Origin: Candidatus Colwellbacteria bacterium RIFCSPLOWO2_02_FULL_44_20b
GTDB taxonomy: Bacteria; Patescibacteriota; Minisyncoccia; UBA6257; Colwellbacteraceae
Assembly: GCA_001817765.1 (NCBI GenBank)
Contig: MHIZ01000021.1
Span: 20,978 to 27,882, forward strand
DNA: 6,905 nt
Direction of reading: 5' to 3'
The notes beneath the pieces were generated by a model that searched no databases, had not been told where the DNA came from, and saw only the letters and a list, made by a program, of their open reading frames with translations. Position 1 is the first letter of the stretch. Every line of letters begins with the position of its first letter. Both the position numbers and the translations under genes were made by a program. Positions 1-5,023 of this stretch are shown piece by piece.

Positions 1-601
1 AAATCGAAAAATATGGCTTGAGGAAGACGTGATGTTCCGAAGAATAATCAAAGAGAAGATCGGCCAAGCCGGAATTATCAAAGTAGACATAGAACGCACC
101 GCCGACCAATACCGTTTGTTTATTAAAGCAGCTCGCCCAGGCCTTATTATTGGCCGTGGCGGAAAAGGCATTGAAGAGCTTACGAAAGCACTTGAGAAGA
201 GCTTAATAAAGCTTCATGAAAGGGAAAAAGATAAGAAGCCGGTTCGACTGAGTGTCAATGTTGAAGAATTAAAACGCTCGGAAATTTCCGCTCAAAATGT
301 CGCTCAAAACATCGCGTGGGACATCGAAAAACGCGTAAAATTCAGAAAGGCAATGAAACGACACCTTGAACTTATGATGCAAAACAAGGAGTGCCTTGGC
401 GCGAAAGTACGGCTCTCAGGCAGACTTGATGGCAACGAAATTTCAAGAACAGAATGGCTCGCGAAAGGAAAGATTCCCTTGCAAACGCTTCGTGCGAATA
501 TTGACTTCGGTACAGCAAGTGCTTTCGCAAGCTACGGCGTTGTCGGCGTAAAAGTCTGGATCTATAAAGGAGAAGTTTTTGGAGAAGATAAAATACGATA
601 A
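1..601 (+). CDS. rpsC: Small-subunit ribosomal protein uS3, 5'-truncated by the window edge
   Basis: S3 sits in the head of the 30S subunit at the mRNA entry channel and binds 16S rRNA through a KH domain. The gene runs off the left edge; the first complete codon starts at base 2. A GTG at 29 and an ATG at 32 look like starts, but the codons before them (bases 2-28, NRKIWLEED) match the normal S3 segment preceding the IRxxIKKKL-type helix, so I read them as internal. The KH GxxG loop is GRGG at bases 152-163, within ARPGLIIGRGG. The C-terminal domain is complete, with SGRLDGNEISRTEW, a LRANIDFGTA segment and GVKVWIYKGE before the stop. In the region of the E. coli S3 helicase residues R131/R132/K135 the protein reads FRKAMKR, so one Arg is Lys. 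The stop TAA shares its last base with the rplP start (TAATG), suggesting coupled translation. The family identity is certain. Confidence 0.96.
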   Translation, partial: NRKIWLEEDVMFRRIIKEKIGQAGIIKVDIERTADQYRLFIKAARPGLIIGRGGKGIEELTKALEKSLIKLHEREKDKKPVRLSVNVEELKRSEISAQNVAQNIAWDIEKRVKFRKAMKRHLELMMQNKECLGAKVRLSGRLDGNEISRTEWLAKGKIPLQTLRANIDFGTASAFASYGVVGVKVWIYKGEVFGEDKIR

Positions 602-1017
602 TGACGCTTTTAATTCCAAAGAAAGTTAAACACCGCAAGTGGTCAAAAGGCCGTTCACGAAAACGCCTTGTTGAAACACGCGGCACAACACTTGGGTATG
701 GCAACTTTGGTCTCCAGGCGTTGGGAAGTTCTTGGATTACGTCTCGCCAAATTGAAGCTGGACGCAAAAGTATTTCTCGTTTTGTAAAGAAACAAGGCAA
801 AATGTGGATTCGAGTTTTCCCCGATAAGCCAGTAACCACCCGCCCTCCGGAAACAACGCTTGGTGGTGGCAAGGGAAGCGTCGATCATTATGTATTTCCT
901 GTAAAACCCGGAAGAATTATTTTTGAAGTAGACGGCCTCCTTGAAAAAGACGCCCGTGAAGCGCTACGGCTCGCCGGACACAAAATGCCATTTAAAACAA
1001 GAATTGTTAAAGAATAG
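601..1017 (+). CDS. rplP: Large-subunit ribosomal protein uL16
   Basis: L16 is a late-assembly 50S protein near the peptidyl-transferase centre and the A-site tRNA elbow. The 138-residue product is full length for the family. Landmarks are PKKVKHRKWSKGR (residues 6-18), GNFGLQALG (34-42), a RQIEAGR helix (49-55), the hallmark KMWIRVFPDKP (67-77) and the loop LGGGKGSVDHY (87-97). The N-terminal part has a short insertion relative to E. coli (about residues 20-29). By alignment to E. coli L16, Thr86 takes the place of Arg81, the arginine hydroxylated by YcfD/RoxA in E. coli. The ATG at 601 overlaps the rpsC stop by one base. A GGAGAAG run at 581-587 is too far upstream (over 12 bases) to be a normal ribosome-binding site. 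rpmC follows after 6 bases. Confidence 0.97.
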   Translation: MTLLIPKKVKHRKWSKGRSRKRLVETRGTTLGYGNFGLQALGSSWITSRQIEAGRKSISRFVKKQGKMWIRVFPDKPVTTRPPETTLGGGKGSVDHYVFPVKPGRIIFEVDGLLEKDAREALRLAGHKMPFKTRIVKE

Positions 1018-1023
1018 AAACCA

Positions 1024-1224
1024 ATGAAAAAACGGGAATTCCAAAATATGAAAAACAGTTCTGCTGGCGAGTTAATCAAGAACACTGAAGAAAGCCGTGA
1101 GAGATTGCGGGTATTGAAATTTGATCTTGCCGCAGGCAAAGTGAAGAACGTCAAAGAAATACGACAGATAAAACAAGCAATAGCCCAAATATTGACAGTT
1201 ATAAAAACAAAACAAGAAAAATGA
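1024..1224 (+). CDS. rpmC: Large-subunit ribosomal protein uL29
   Basis: L29 is a small helical-hairpin protein at the 50S exit-tunnel rim, close to L23 and the docking sites of trigger factor and SRP. The 66-residue product fits the family (about 60-70). The pattern is typical: an N-terminal KKREF...SAGELIKNTEESRERL helix, the conserved LRVLKFDLAAGKVKNVKEIRQIK centre (residues 28-50), and a second helix ending in IAQILTVIKTKQEK. I prefer the ATG at 1024 to the in-frame ATG at 1048, because the canonical L29 N-terminus (MKxxEL...) aligns from the first one. There is no recognisable Shine-Dalgarno; the start context is AAACCAATG. The stop TGA overlaps the rpsQ start (ATGA), an arrangement typical of translational coupling. 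Confidence 0.93.
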   Translation: MKKREFQNMKNSSAGELIKNTEESRERLRVLKFDLAAGKVKNVKEIRQIKQAIAQILTVIKTKQEK

Positions 1225-1463
1225 ACAGCGTAGGACCAAGAAAATTGAAAGGAATCGTTGTCTCCGATAAGATGCAGAAAACTGTCGTCGTGTCGGTGGT
1301 ACGGTTCAAGACAGATTCAAAATATTTGAAGCGTTATAAAGTAACGACCCGTTTTAAGGCTCACGACGAGAAAAACGAATTTCACACAGGCGACAAAGTC
1401 GTGATTCAGGAAACAAGGCCGATTTCAAAAGAAAAGCACTGGCGAGTAATAGAAAAACTATGA
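1221..1463 (+). CDS. rpsQ: Small-subunit ribosomal protein uS17
   Basis: S17 is a primary 16S rRNA-binding protein of the 30S body with an OB fold. The 80-residue product is full length. Characteristic segments are KLKGIVVSDKMQKTVVV (residues 8-24), the basic loop YLKRYKVTTRFKAHDE (35-50), and HTGDKVVIQETRPISKEKHW (55-74), which is the S17 signature. The gene overlaps rpmC upstream and rplN downstream by 4 bases each (ATGA), so it has no intergenic leader on either side. There is no Shine-Dalgarno-like purine run with G residues in the 15 bases before the ATG; the region is almost all A. It ends in TGA, which supports the standard bacterial code here. Confidence 0.97.
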   Translation: MNSVGPRKLKGIVVSDKMQKTVVVSVVRFKTDSKYLKRYKVTTRFKAHDEKNEFHTGDKVVIQETRPISKEKHWRVIEKL

Positions 1464-1828
1464 TCCAAGAACGATCCATCTTAAAAGTTGCTGATAACAG
1501 CGGTGCAAAAACAATCCGTTGCTTTAGAGTTTTAGGTGGAAGTCGCAAACGGTATGCGCGCGTCGGCGAAATTATTATTGCCTCTGTCCGGGTTGCTGAA
1601 CCGCGAAAAGCAGTCAAGAAAAAAGAAATTGTTCGAGCTGTTATTGTACGTACTCGGGAAACGATTCGTCGCAAAGATGGCTCCCTGATTCGTTTTGATG
1701 AAAATGCGGCAGTGTTAGTTGATGCGAAAAATGAACCGCGCGCGACTCGTGTATTCGGTCCCATTCCCCGGGAAATAAAAGAAAAAGGTTTTGAAAAAAT
1801 AGGCTCGCTCGCTCAAGAAATTGTGTAA
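1460..1828 (+). CDS. rplN: Large-subunit ribosomal protein uL14
   Basis: L14 lies at the 50S subunit interface, forms intersubunit bridges with 16S rRNA, and is the docking site of the silencing factor RsfS in many bacteria. The product has exactly the usual 122 residues. It begins MIQERSILKVADNSGAK and carries IRCFRVLGGS (residues 19-28), the beta-barrel signature around RYARVGEIIIASVRVAEP (31-48), VKKKEIVRAVIVRTR (52-66), FDENAAVLVD (79-88) and the ending FGPIPREI...IGSLAQEIV. Nothing is missing or unusual. It starts on the ATGA overlap with rpsQ and ends 8 bases before rplX. In E. coli this gene opens the spc operon after a promoter; here the ATG lies inside rpsQ, so there is no room for a separate promoter-leader. 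Confidence 0.98.
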   Translation: MIQERSILKVADNSGAKTIRCFRVLGGSRKRYARVGEIIIASVRVAEPRKAVKKKEIVRAVIVRTRETIRRKDGSLIRFDENAAVLVDAKNEPRATRVFGPIPREIKEKGFEKIGSLAQEIV

Positions 1829-1836
1829 TTACGGAA

Positions 1837-2154
1837 ATGAATAAAGTAACGATCAAAAAAGGAGATACGGTGAAAATCATGAAAGGAAAAGACGGCGGAA
1901 AAACCGGAAAAGTAAATGCCGTAAATTATAAAAACAACACAATACTAGTGGAAGGGTTGAACCTTGTTAAAAAAACCGTAAAACCGCGTAAGCAAGGTGA
2001 AAAGGGACAAATTATTTCAGTCGCGCGGCCTGTACGCCGAGCGAACGTGATGGTAGTTTGCGGGAGTTGCGGAAAATCAGCGCGTATGGGGTACCGCCTC
2101 CTCGATAAAAACGTAAAAGAACGTTATTGTAAAAAATGCAACGCCAAAGTCTAG
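1837..2154 (+). CDS. rplX: Large-subunit ribosomal protein uL24, zinc-ribbon form
   Basis: L24 is an assembly-initiating 23S rRNA-binding protein located near the 50S tunnel exit. The 105-residue product starts with a KOW motif (KKGDTVKIMKGKDGGKTGKV, residues 7-26), followed by NTILVEGLNLVKKTVKP (34-50) and the RPVRRANVMVVC region. The C-terminal part has two Cys-x2-Cys pairs, Cys75/Cys78 and Cys98/Cys101, which predicts a bound zinc; E. coli L24 lacks these cysteines, while zinc-type L24 occurs in several other lineages. The last 19 bases overlap the start of rplE: the rplE ATG spans the Lys100 and Cys101 codons. The only G-containing purine run before the start is GGAAATG, too close to act as a normal ribosome-binding site. 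The function is certain; zinc binding is inferred from the cysteines. Confidence 0.96.
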   Translation: MNKVTIKKGDTVKIMKGKDGGKTGKVNAVNYKNNTILVEGLNLVKKTVKPRKQGEKGQIISVARPVRRANVMVVCGSCGKSARMGYRLLDKNVKERYCKKCNAKV

Positions 2155-2624
2155 AAAAAATTGTTATAAACGTCGGAGTCGGAAAAATGCGCGGTAACAG
2201 CGCCCAATTTGAGGACAAAACGCTTCCTGAAATATTAAAGCAGGTTACTACGATAACAGGGCAGAAGCCGGCGGTTCGGACAGCGAAAAAATCAATCGCT
2301 TCCTTTAAATTGCGTGAAGGAGAAGTTGTTGGCATACAAGTAACGTTACGTGGAAAACGAATGCAGGATTTCTTAACGAAACTTGCGAATGTCGCGCTTC
2401 CTCGAGTCCGTGATTTTCATGGTTTAAGCTTGAAACAATTGGATGGGCAAGGTAATCTATCTATCGGCCTAAAAGACTGTATTGTGTTTCCCGAAATAGA
2501 TCCTGAAACCGTAAAGGCGAATTTTGGAATTCAAATTACCCTAGTCGGAAGCTTCCCAAATCAAAAGGATAAGGAAGCGATTCTTAATTTCTGGAAATCA
2601 ATCGGTATCCCGTTTGTAAAATAA
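2136..2624 (+). CDS. rplE: Large-subunit ribosomal protein uL5, N-terminally short
   Basis: L5 binds 5S rRNA in the central protuberance and touches the P-site tRNA. The core is complete: LEKIVINVGVGK (residues 6-17), ITGQKPAVRTAKKSIASFKL (40-59), the tRNA-contacting loop region with VTLRGKRM (69-76), ALPRVRDFHGLS (87-98), GNLSIGLKD (106-114), FPEID, and the C-terminal IGIPF. The protein has 162 residues against about 178 in E. coli. What is missing is the N-terminal segment of roughly 20 or more residues that usually precedes RLEKIVIN. The start is fixed: an in-frame TAA at 2130-2132 lies two codons upstream, so the gene cannot be extended. The first codons lie inside rplX. I see no Shine-Dalgarno. 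Apart from the short N-terminus it is an ordinary L5. Confidence 0.96.
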   Translation: MQRQSLEKIVINVGVGKMRGNSAQFEDKTLPEILKQVTTITGQKPAVRTAKKSIASFKLREGEVVGIQVTLRGKRMQDFLTKLANVALPRVRDFHGLSLKQLDGQGNLSIGLKDCIVFPEIDPETVKANFGIQITLVGSFPNQKDKEAILNFWKSIGIPFVK

Positions 2625-2633
2625 ACGAAAACA

Positions 2634-2819
2634 ATGGCAAAAAAATCAGTCATCGCACGATCGAAAAAGAAACAAAAGTACGCAGTCCGCGCGACAAACC
2701 GTTGTTTTCGATGCGGCCGCAAGCGAGGATATATGCGTGACTTTGGAATTTGCCGAATTTGTTTTCGAGAAATGGCGGGCAAAGGCGAAATCCCCGGTGT
2801 TAAGAAAGCATCGTGGTAA
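2634..2819 (+). CDS. rpsN: Small-subunit ribosomal protein uS14, zinc-binding short type
   Basis: S14 sits in the 30S head next to S3 and S10. At 61 residues it is the short, zinc-containing (C+) form rather than the about 100-residue cysteine-free form of E. coli. The zinc ligands are Cys24, Cys27, Cys40 and Cys43 in NRCFRCGRKRGYMRDFGICR and ICFRE. The N-terminus MAKKSVIARSKKK and the ending IPGVKKASW are both typical. It starts 9 bases after rplE with context AAAACAATG and no Shine-Dalgarno. It is in the same reading frame as the downstream rpsH, separated by its own TAA and nine sense codons. Confidence 0.98.
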   Translation: MAKKSVIARSKKKQKYAVRATNRCFRCGRKRGYMRDFGICRICFREMAGKGEIPGVKKASW

Positions 2820-2846
2820 GTAAGATATAGTGAATACATCAAACCA

Positions 2847-3230
2847 ATGTACAGCGACACACTAACAAGAATTCAAAATGGACTAAAAGCCGGAAAGGCA
2901 AGTGTTAAAGCTCCGTTTACGAAGTTTGATTTTGCGATTCTCGAAGCTCTCCTCAAAGCCGGATATATCAAAAATATAGAGCGAAAAGGACGCGGATACC
3001 GCCGGGCCGTTGAGATAGTCTTGAAATATGATGAAAGCAAAACCCCCGTGATAGATGAAATCAAGATCATAAGCAAACCGTCCCGCCGTATGTATGTAAA
3101 TTACGAGAAAATAAAAACCTCAAAACAAGGGTATGGAAAGTATTTTCTCTCAACAAATAAAGGAATCTTAACGGGTGAAGAAGCTCGAAAAGAAAAAGTC
3201 GGCGGAGAACTTCTTTTCGAAATCTGGTAA
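2847..3230 (+). CDS. rpsH: Small-subunit ribosomal protein uS8
   Basis: S8 is a primary binder of helix 21 of 16S rRNA in the 30S platform, and in E. coli it is also the translational repressor of the spc operon. The 127-residue product is full length. It shows YSDTLTRIQNG at the N-terminus (canonical ADMLTRIRNA), LLKAGYIKN (35-43), IDEIKIISKPSRRMYV (69-84), and the S8 signature around STNKGILTGEEA (102-113), ending VGGELLFEIW. I chose the ATG at 2847 because the canonical N-terminus aligns there and there is no in-frame ATG, GTG or TTG between the rpsN stop and this codon. The 27-base gap before it is the largest within the ribosomal part and holds no clear regulatory site. Confidence 0.97.
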   Translation: MYSDTLTRIQNGLKAGKASVKAPFTKFDFAILEALLKAGYIKNIERKGRGYRRAVEIVLKYDESKTPVIDEIKIISKPSRRMYVNYEKIKTSKQGYGKYFLSTNKGILTGEEARKEKVGGELLFEIW

Positions 3231-3237
3231 AACGACT

Positions 3238-3783
3238 ATGAGTAAAATCGCCAAAAAACCAATAGGAGTGCCGGAAGGAGTAACGGCAACAATGGGAGAA
3301 TCAGAAGTTTCCTTCAAGGGAAAAAACGGATCATTAACAGTACCGATTCTTCCATACGTAAAGCTCGACCTACAAGAAGGGGCGATTACAGTCACGGCCG
3401 TCGCGAAGACAAAGCAGGCGCTTTCAAACTGGGGCACGATGGGTGCTCTTGTTAAAAACGCGATCGCGGGGGCTCAGACTGATTTTATGAAAGAACTTGT
3501 TATTGAAGGAGTTGGATTTCGTGTTGCGCTTGAAGGCAAGATACTCGTCTTGAGTATTGGCTTCTCGCATCCGGTAAAGTTCGCAATCCCCGAAGGTATA
3601 AAGCTGGAAGTTGAAAAAAATACGATGAAGATAAGCGGTCCGGATAAAGCGCTTGTTGGTGAAACTGCCGCCAAAATCAGAGAGCTTAAAAAGCCGGAGC
3701 CATACAAAGGCAAAGGCATTCGTTACGTAGATGAAGTAATCCGCCGCAAAGCAGGTAAAAAAGTCGCGGGAACAACTGCGTAA
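3238..3783 (+). CDS. rplF: Large-subunit ribosomal protein uL6
   Basis: L6 is a two-domain 50S protein near the sarcin-ricin loop and the L7/L12 stalk base. The 181-residue product has the normal length. Domain 1 starts MSKIAKKPIGVPEGV and contains VSFKGKNGSLTV (24-35). Domain 2 starts near KELVIEGVGFRVALEGK (85-101), has IGFSHPVKFAIPEGI (107-121), and ends with the family signature KKPEPYKGKGIRYVDEVIRR (151-170). The frame stays open upstream to an ATG at 3175, inside rpsH, but I chose 3238: the SKIAKKPI motif is the true N-terminus, and the extension would only translate rpsH out of frame. It begins 7 bases after rpsH. Confidence 0.98.
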   Translation: MSKIAKKPIGVPEGVTATMGESEVSFKGKNGSLTVPILPYVKLDLQEGAITVTAVAKTKQALSNWGTMGALVKNAIAGAQTDFMKELVIEGVGFRVALEGKILVLSIGFSHPVKFAIPEGIKLEVEKNTMKISGPDKALVGETAAKIRELKKPEPYKGKGIRYVDEVIRRKAGKKVAGTTA

Positions 3784-3788
3784 AAACA

Positions 3789-4151
3789 ATGAACCGAAAA
3801 GCAAGACAAAATCGAAGAGTTATACAAAGAAAACACCGCGTCCGAGCGATGATAAACGGCACCGCGAAAAAGCCGCGCCTTTCTGTTTTTCGAAGTAATA
3901 ATGCTGTATACGCGCAATTAATTGATGATGCAAATATGAAAACTCTTGTAAGCGCCTCCTCAAAGTTATTGACTGTCGCCGAAAAGAAACAACCAAAAAC
4001 CGCGGAAGCCGAAATGGTAGGAAAAATGCTCGGTGAGAAAGCAAAGAAAACGGGAATCGTCGAAGCCGTATTTGATAGAGGCGGGTATAAATTTCACGGA
4101 AGAGTAAAAGCGGTAAAAGAAGGCGCTGAAAAAGCAGGGCTCAAATTTTAA
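3789..4151 (+). CDS. rplR: Large-subunit ribosomal protein uL18
   Basis: L18 binds 5S rRNA together with L5 in the central protuberance. The 120-residue product is full length. Recognisable parts are the basic N-terminal tail (NRKARQNRRVIQRKHRVR), KPRLSVFRSNNAVYAQLIDD (28-47), a lysine-rich middle helix, and the C-terminal signature VFDRGGYKFHGRVKAVKEGA (94-113) ending AGLKF. It starts 5 bases after rplF in the context AAAACAATG and ends 2 bases before rpsE, so translation of L18 and S5 is probably coupled by ribosome re-initiation. Nothing in the protein departs from the family. Confidence 0.97.
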   Translation: MNRKARQNRRVIQRKHRVRAMINGTAKKPRLSVFRSNNAVYAQLIDDANMKTLVSASSKLLTVAEKKQPKTAEAEMVGKMLGEKAKKTGIVEAVFDRGGYKFHGRVKAVKEGAEKAGLKF

Positions 4152-4153
4152 AA

Positions 4154-4618
4154 ATGAGAGAACATAGACGAACAATTAAAAAAGACGAATTGCTTGAGAA
4201 GGTAGTTGACCTTCGCCGTGTGGCGCGTGTTACTGCTGGAGGGAAACGCTTTCGTTTCCGAGCAACAGTTGTTGTAGGCGACGGAAAAGGTAGGGTTGGC
4301 GTGGGTATGGGCAAAGGTATCGATGTTGTGGGAGCTATTGAAAAAGCGAAGAATCACGCAAAAAAGAATATGATCACAATACGGATGAAAAACCGAACCA
4401 TCCCACACGAAGTATATGCTAAATTCAGTGCTGCGAAAGTTATTTTGAAGCCAGCCATTCAAGGTCATGGATTGATTGCTGGAGGAGCTCCGCGTGTCGT
4501 GCTGCTTATGGCAGGCATAAAAGATATTACCGCGAAGTGTCTTGGAAAGACTTCGAATAAACTGACCAACGCTCTTGCGACTATAAAAGCTCTCGAAAAA
4601 ATAAAGGCGAGTAAATAA
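4154..4618 (+). CDS. rpsE: Small-subunit ribosomal protein uS5
   Basis: S5 lies at the 30S mRNA entry side with S3 and S4, affecting mRNA unwinding and decoding accuracy. The 154-residue product is a little shorter than the E. coli protein (about 166). The N-terminal dsRNA-binding-like domain covers LLEKVVDLRRVARVTAGGKR (13-32), VVVGDGKGRVGVGMGKG (39-55) and TIPHEVYAKFSAAKVILKPA (82-101). The second domain has GLIAGGAPRVVLLMAGIKDI (106-125). The segment after it reads CLGKTSNKLTNALAT, where E. coli-type proteins have GSxNPxNVVRAT; this NKLNNA-like variant is one I associate with CPR S5 proteins. rplO begins only 7 bases downstream, so no rpmD lies between them. Confidence 0.97.
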   Translation: MREHRRTIKKDELLEKVVDLRRVARVTAGGKRFRFRATVVVGDGKGRVGVGMGKGIDVVGAIEKAKNHAKKNMITIRMKNRTIPHEVYAKFSAAKVILKPAIQGHGLIAGGAPRVVLLMAGIKDITAKCLGKTSNKLTNALATIKALEKIKASK

Positions 4619-4625
4619 AGTCACA

Positions 4626-5012
4626 ATGCAACTCCACGAATTAAAATCGAATAATCCGAAAAGAAGCAAGAAACGAATTGCCCGCGGCGGCAAGCGTGGT
4701 ACGCGTTCCGGACGGGGTCAAAAAGGACAAAAATCTCGTGCTGGTCACAAAATTCGTCCGGCGTCCCGCGATCTTTTAATCCGAATCCCCAAACTTCGCG
4801 GTTTTGCGAATAAGACCAAAAGCGAAAAACGTCCAGTCATAAACCTTACTGATCTTGAAAAGATGAAAACAACTGAAATTACCAAAGAAACCGTTGGAAA
4901 TGTTAAAATTCTTGGGAAAGGGGAATTAAAAAAAGCGGTAAAAGTAATTGGCGTAAAAGTCTCAAAACAAGCGGCTGAAAAGATTAAGGCCGCGGGAGGA
5001 AGCGTCGCGTAA
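4626..5012 (+). CDS. rplO: Large-subunit ribosomal protein uL15
   Basis: L15 is a late-assembly 50S protein whose long basic N-terminal extension threads through 23S rRNA. At 128 residues it is a bit short (about 145 in E. coli). The N-terminal part reads MQLHELKSN, then KRIARGGKRGTRSGRGQKGQ (17-36) and SRAGHKIRPASRD; it lacks the GSGxGKTSGRGHKG form of E. coli, and this version is typical of Parcubacteria-like L15. LIRIPKLRGF (51-60) follows, then a globular domain with VINLTDLEKM, VKILGKGEL and the end helix QAAEKIKAAGGSVA. It occupies the place directly after rpsE that rpmD normally fills. secY starts 11 bases downstream. No Shine-Dalgarno is visible; the start context is GTCACAATG. Confidence 0.95.
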   Translation: MQLHELKSNNPKRSKKRIARGGKRGTRSGRGQKGQKSRAGHKIRPASRDLLIRIPKLRGFANKTKSEKRPVINLTDLEKMKTTEITKETVGNVKILGKGELKKAVKVIGVKVSKQAAEKIKAAGGSVA

Positions 5013-5023
5013 GCACTACAACA

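Noticed and set aside
372..872. Minus-strand open frame of 166 codons opposite rpsC and rplP
   Set aside because: Antisense to conserved genes, no recognisable domain, Arg/Leu-rich composition typical of shadow frames.
1221..1463. Alternative genetic code with TGA read as glycine (Gracilibacteria/Absconditabacteria)
   Set aside because: TGA ends rpmC and rpsQ exactly at their expected C-termini, and I see no in-frame TGA within the genes.
2820..2846. Possible promoter (TATAGT at 2826-2831) in the rpsN-rpsH gap
   Set aside because: The bases 17 upstream (AGAAAG) bear no resemblance to a -35 box, and an internal promoter here is not expected.
3175..3237. Upstream extension of rplF by 21 codons
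   Set aside because: It translates the end of rpsH out of frame; the canonical L6 N-terminus begins at 3238.
4148..4693. Long open frame on the minus strand (181 codons) opposite rpsE and the start of rplO
   Set aside because: It is fully antisense to well-recognised ribosomal genes, its product is rich in Phe, Ser and His with no recognisable motif, and it follows from the codon bias of the + strand genes.
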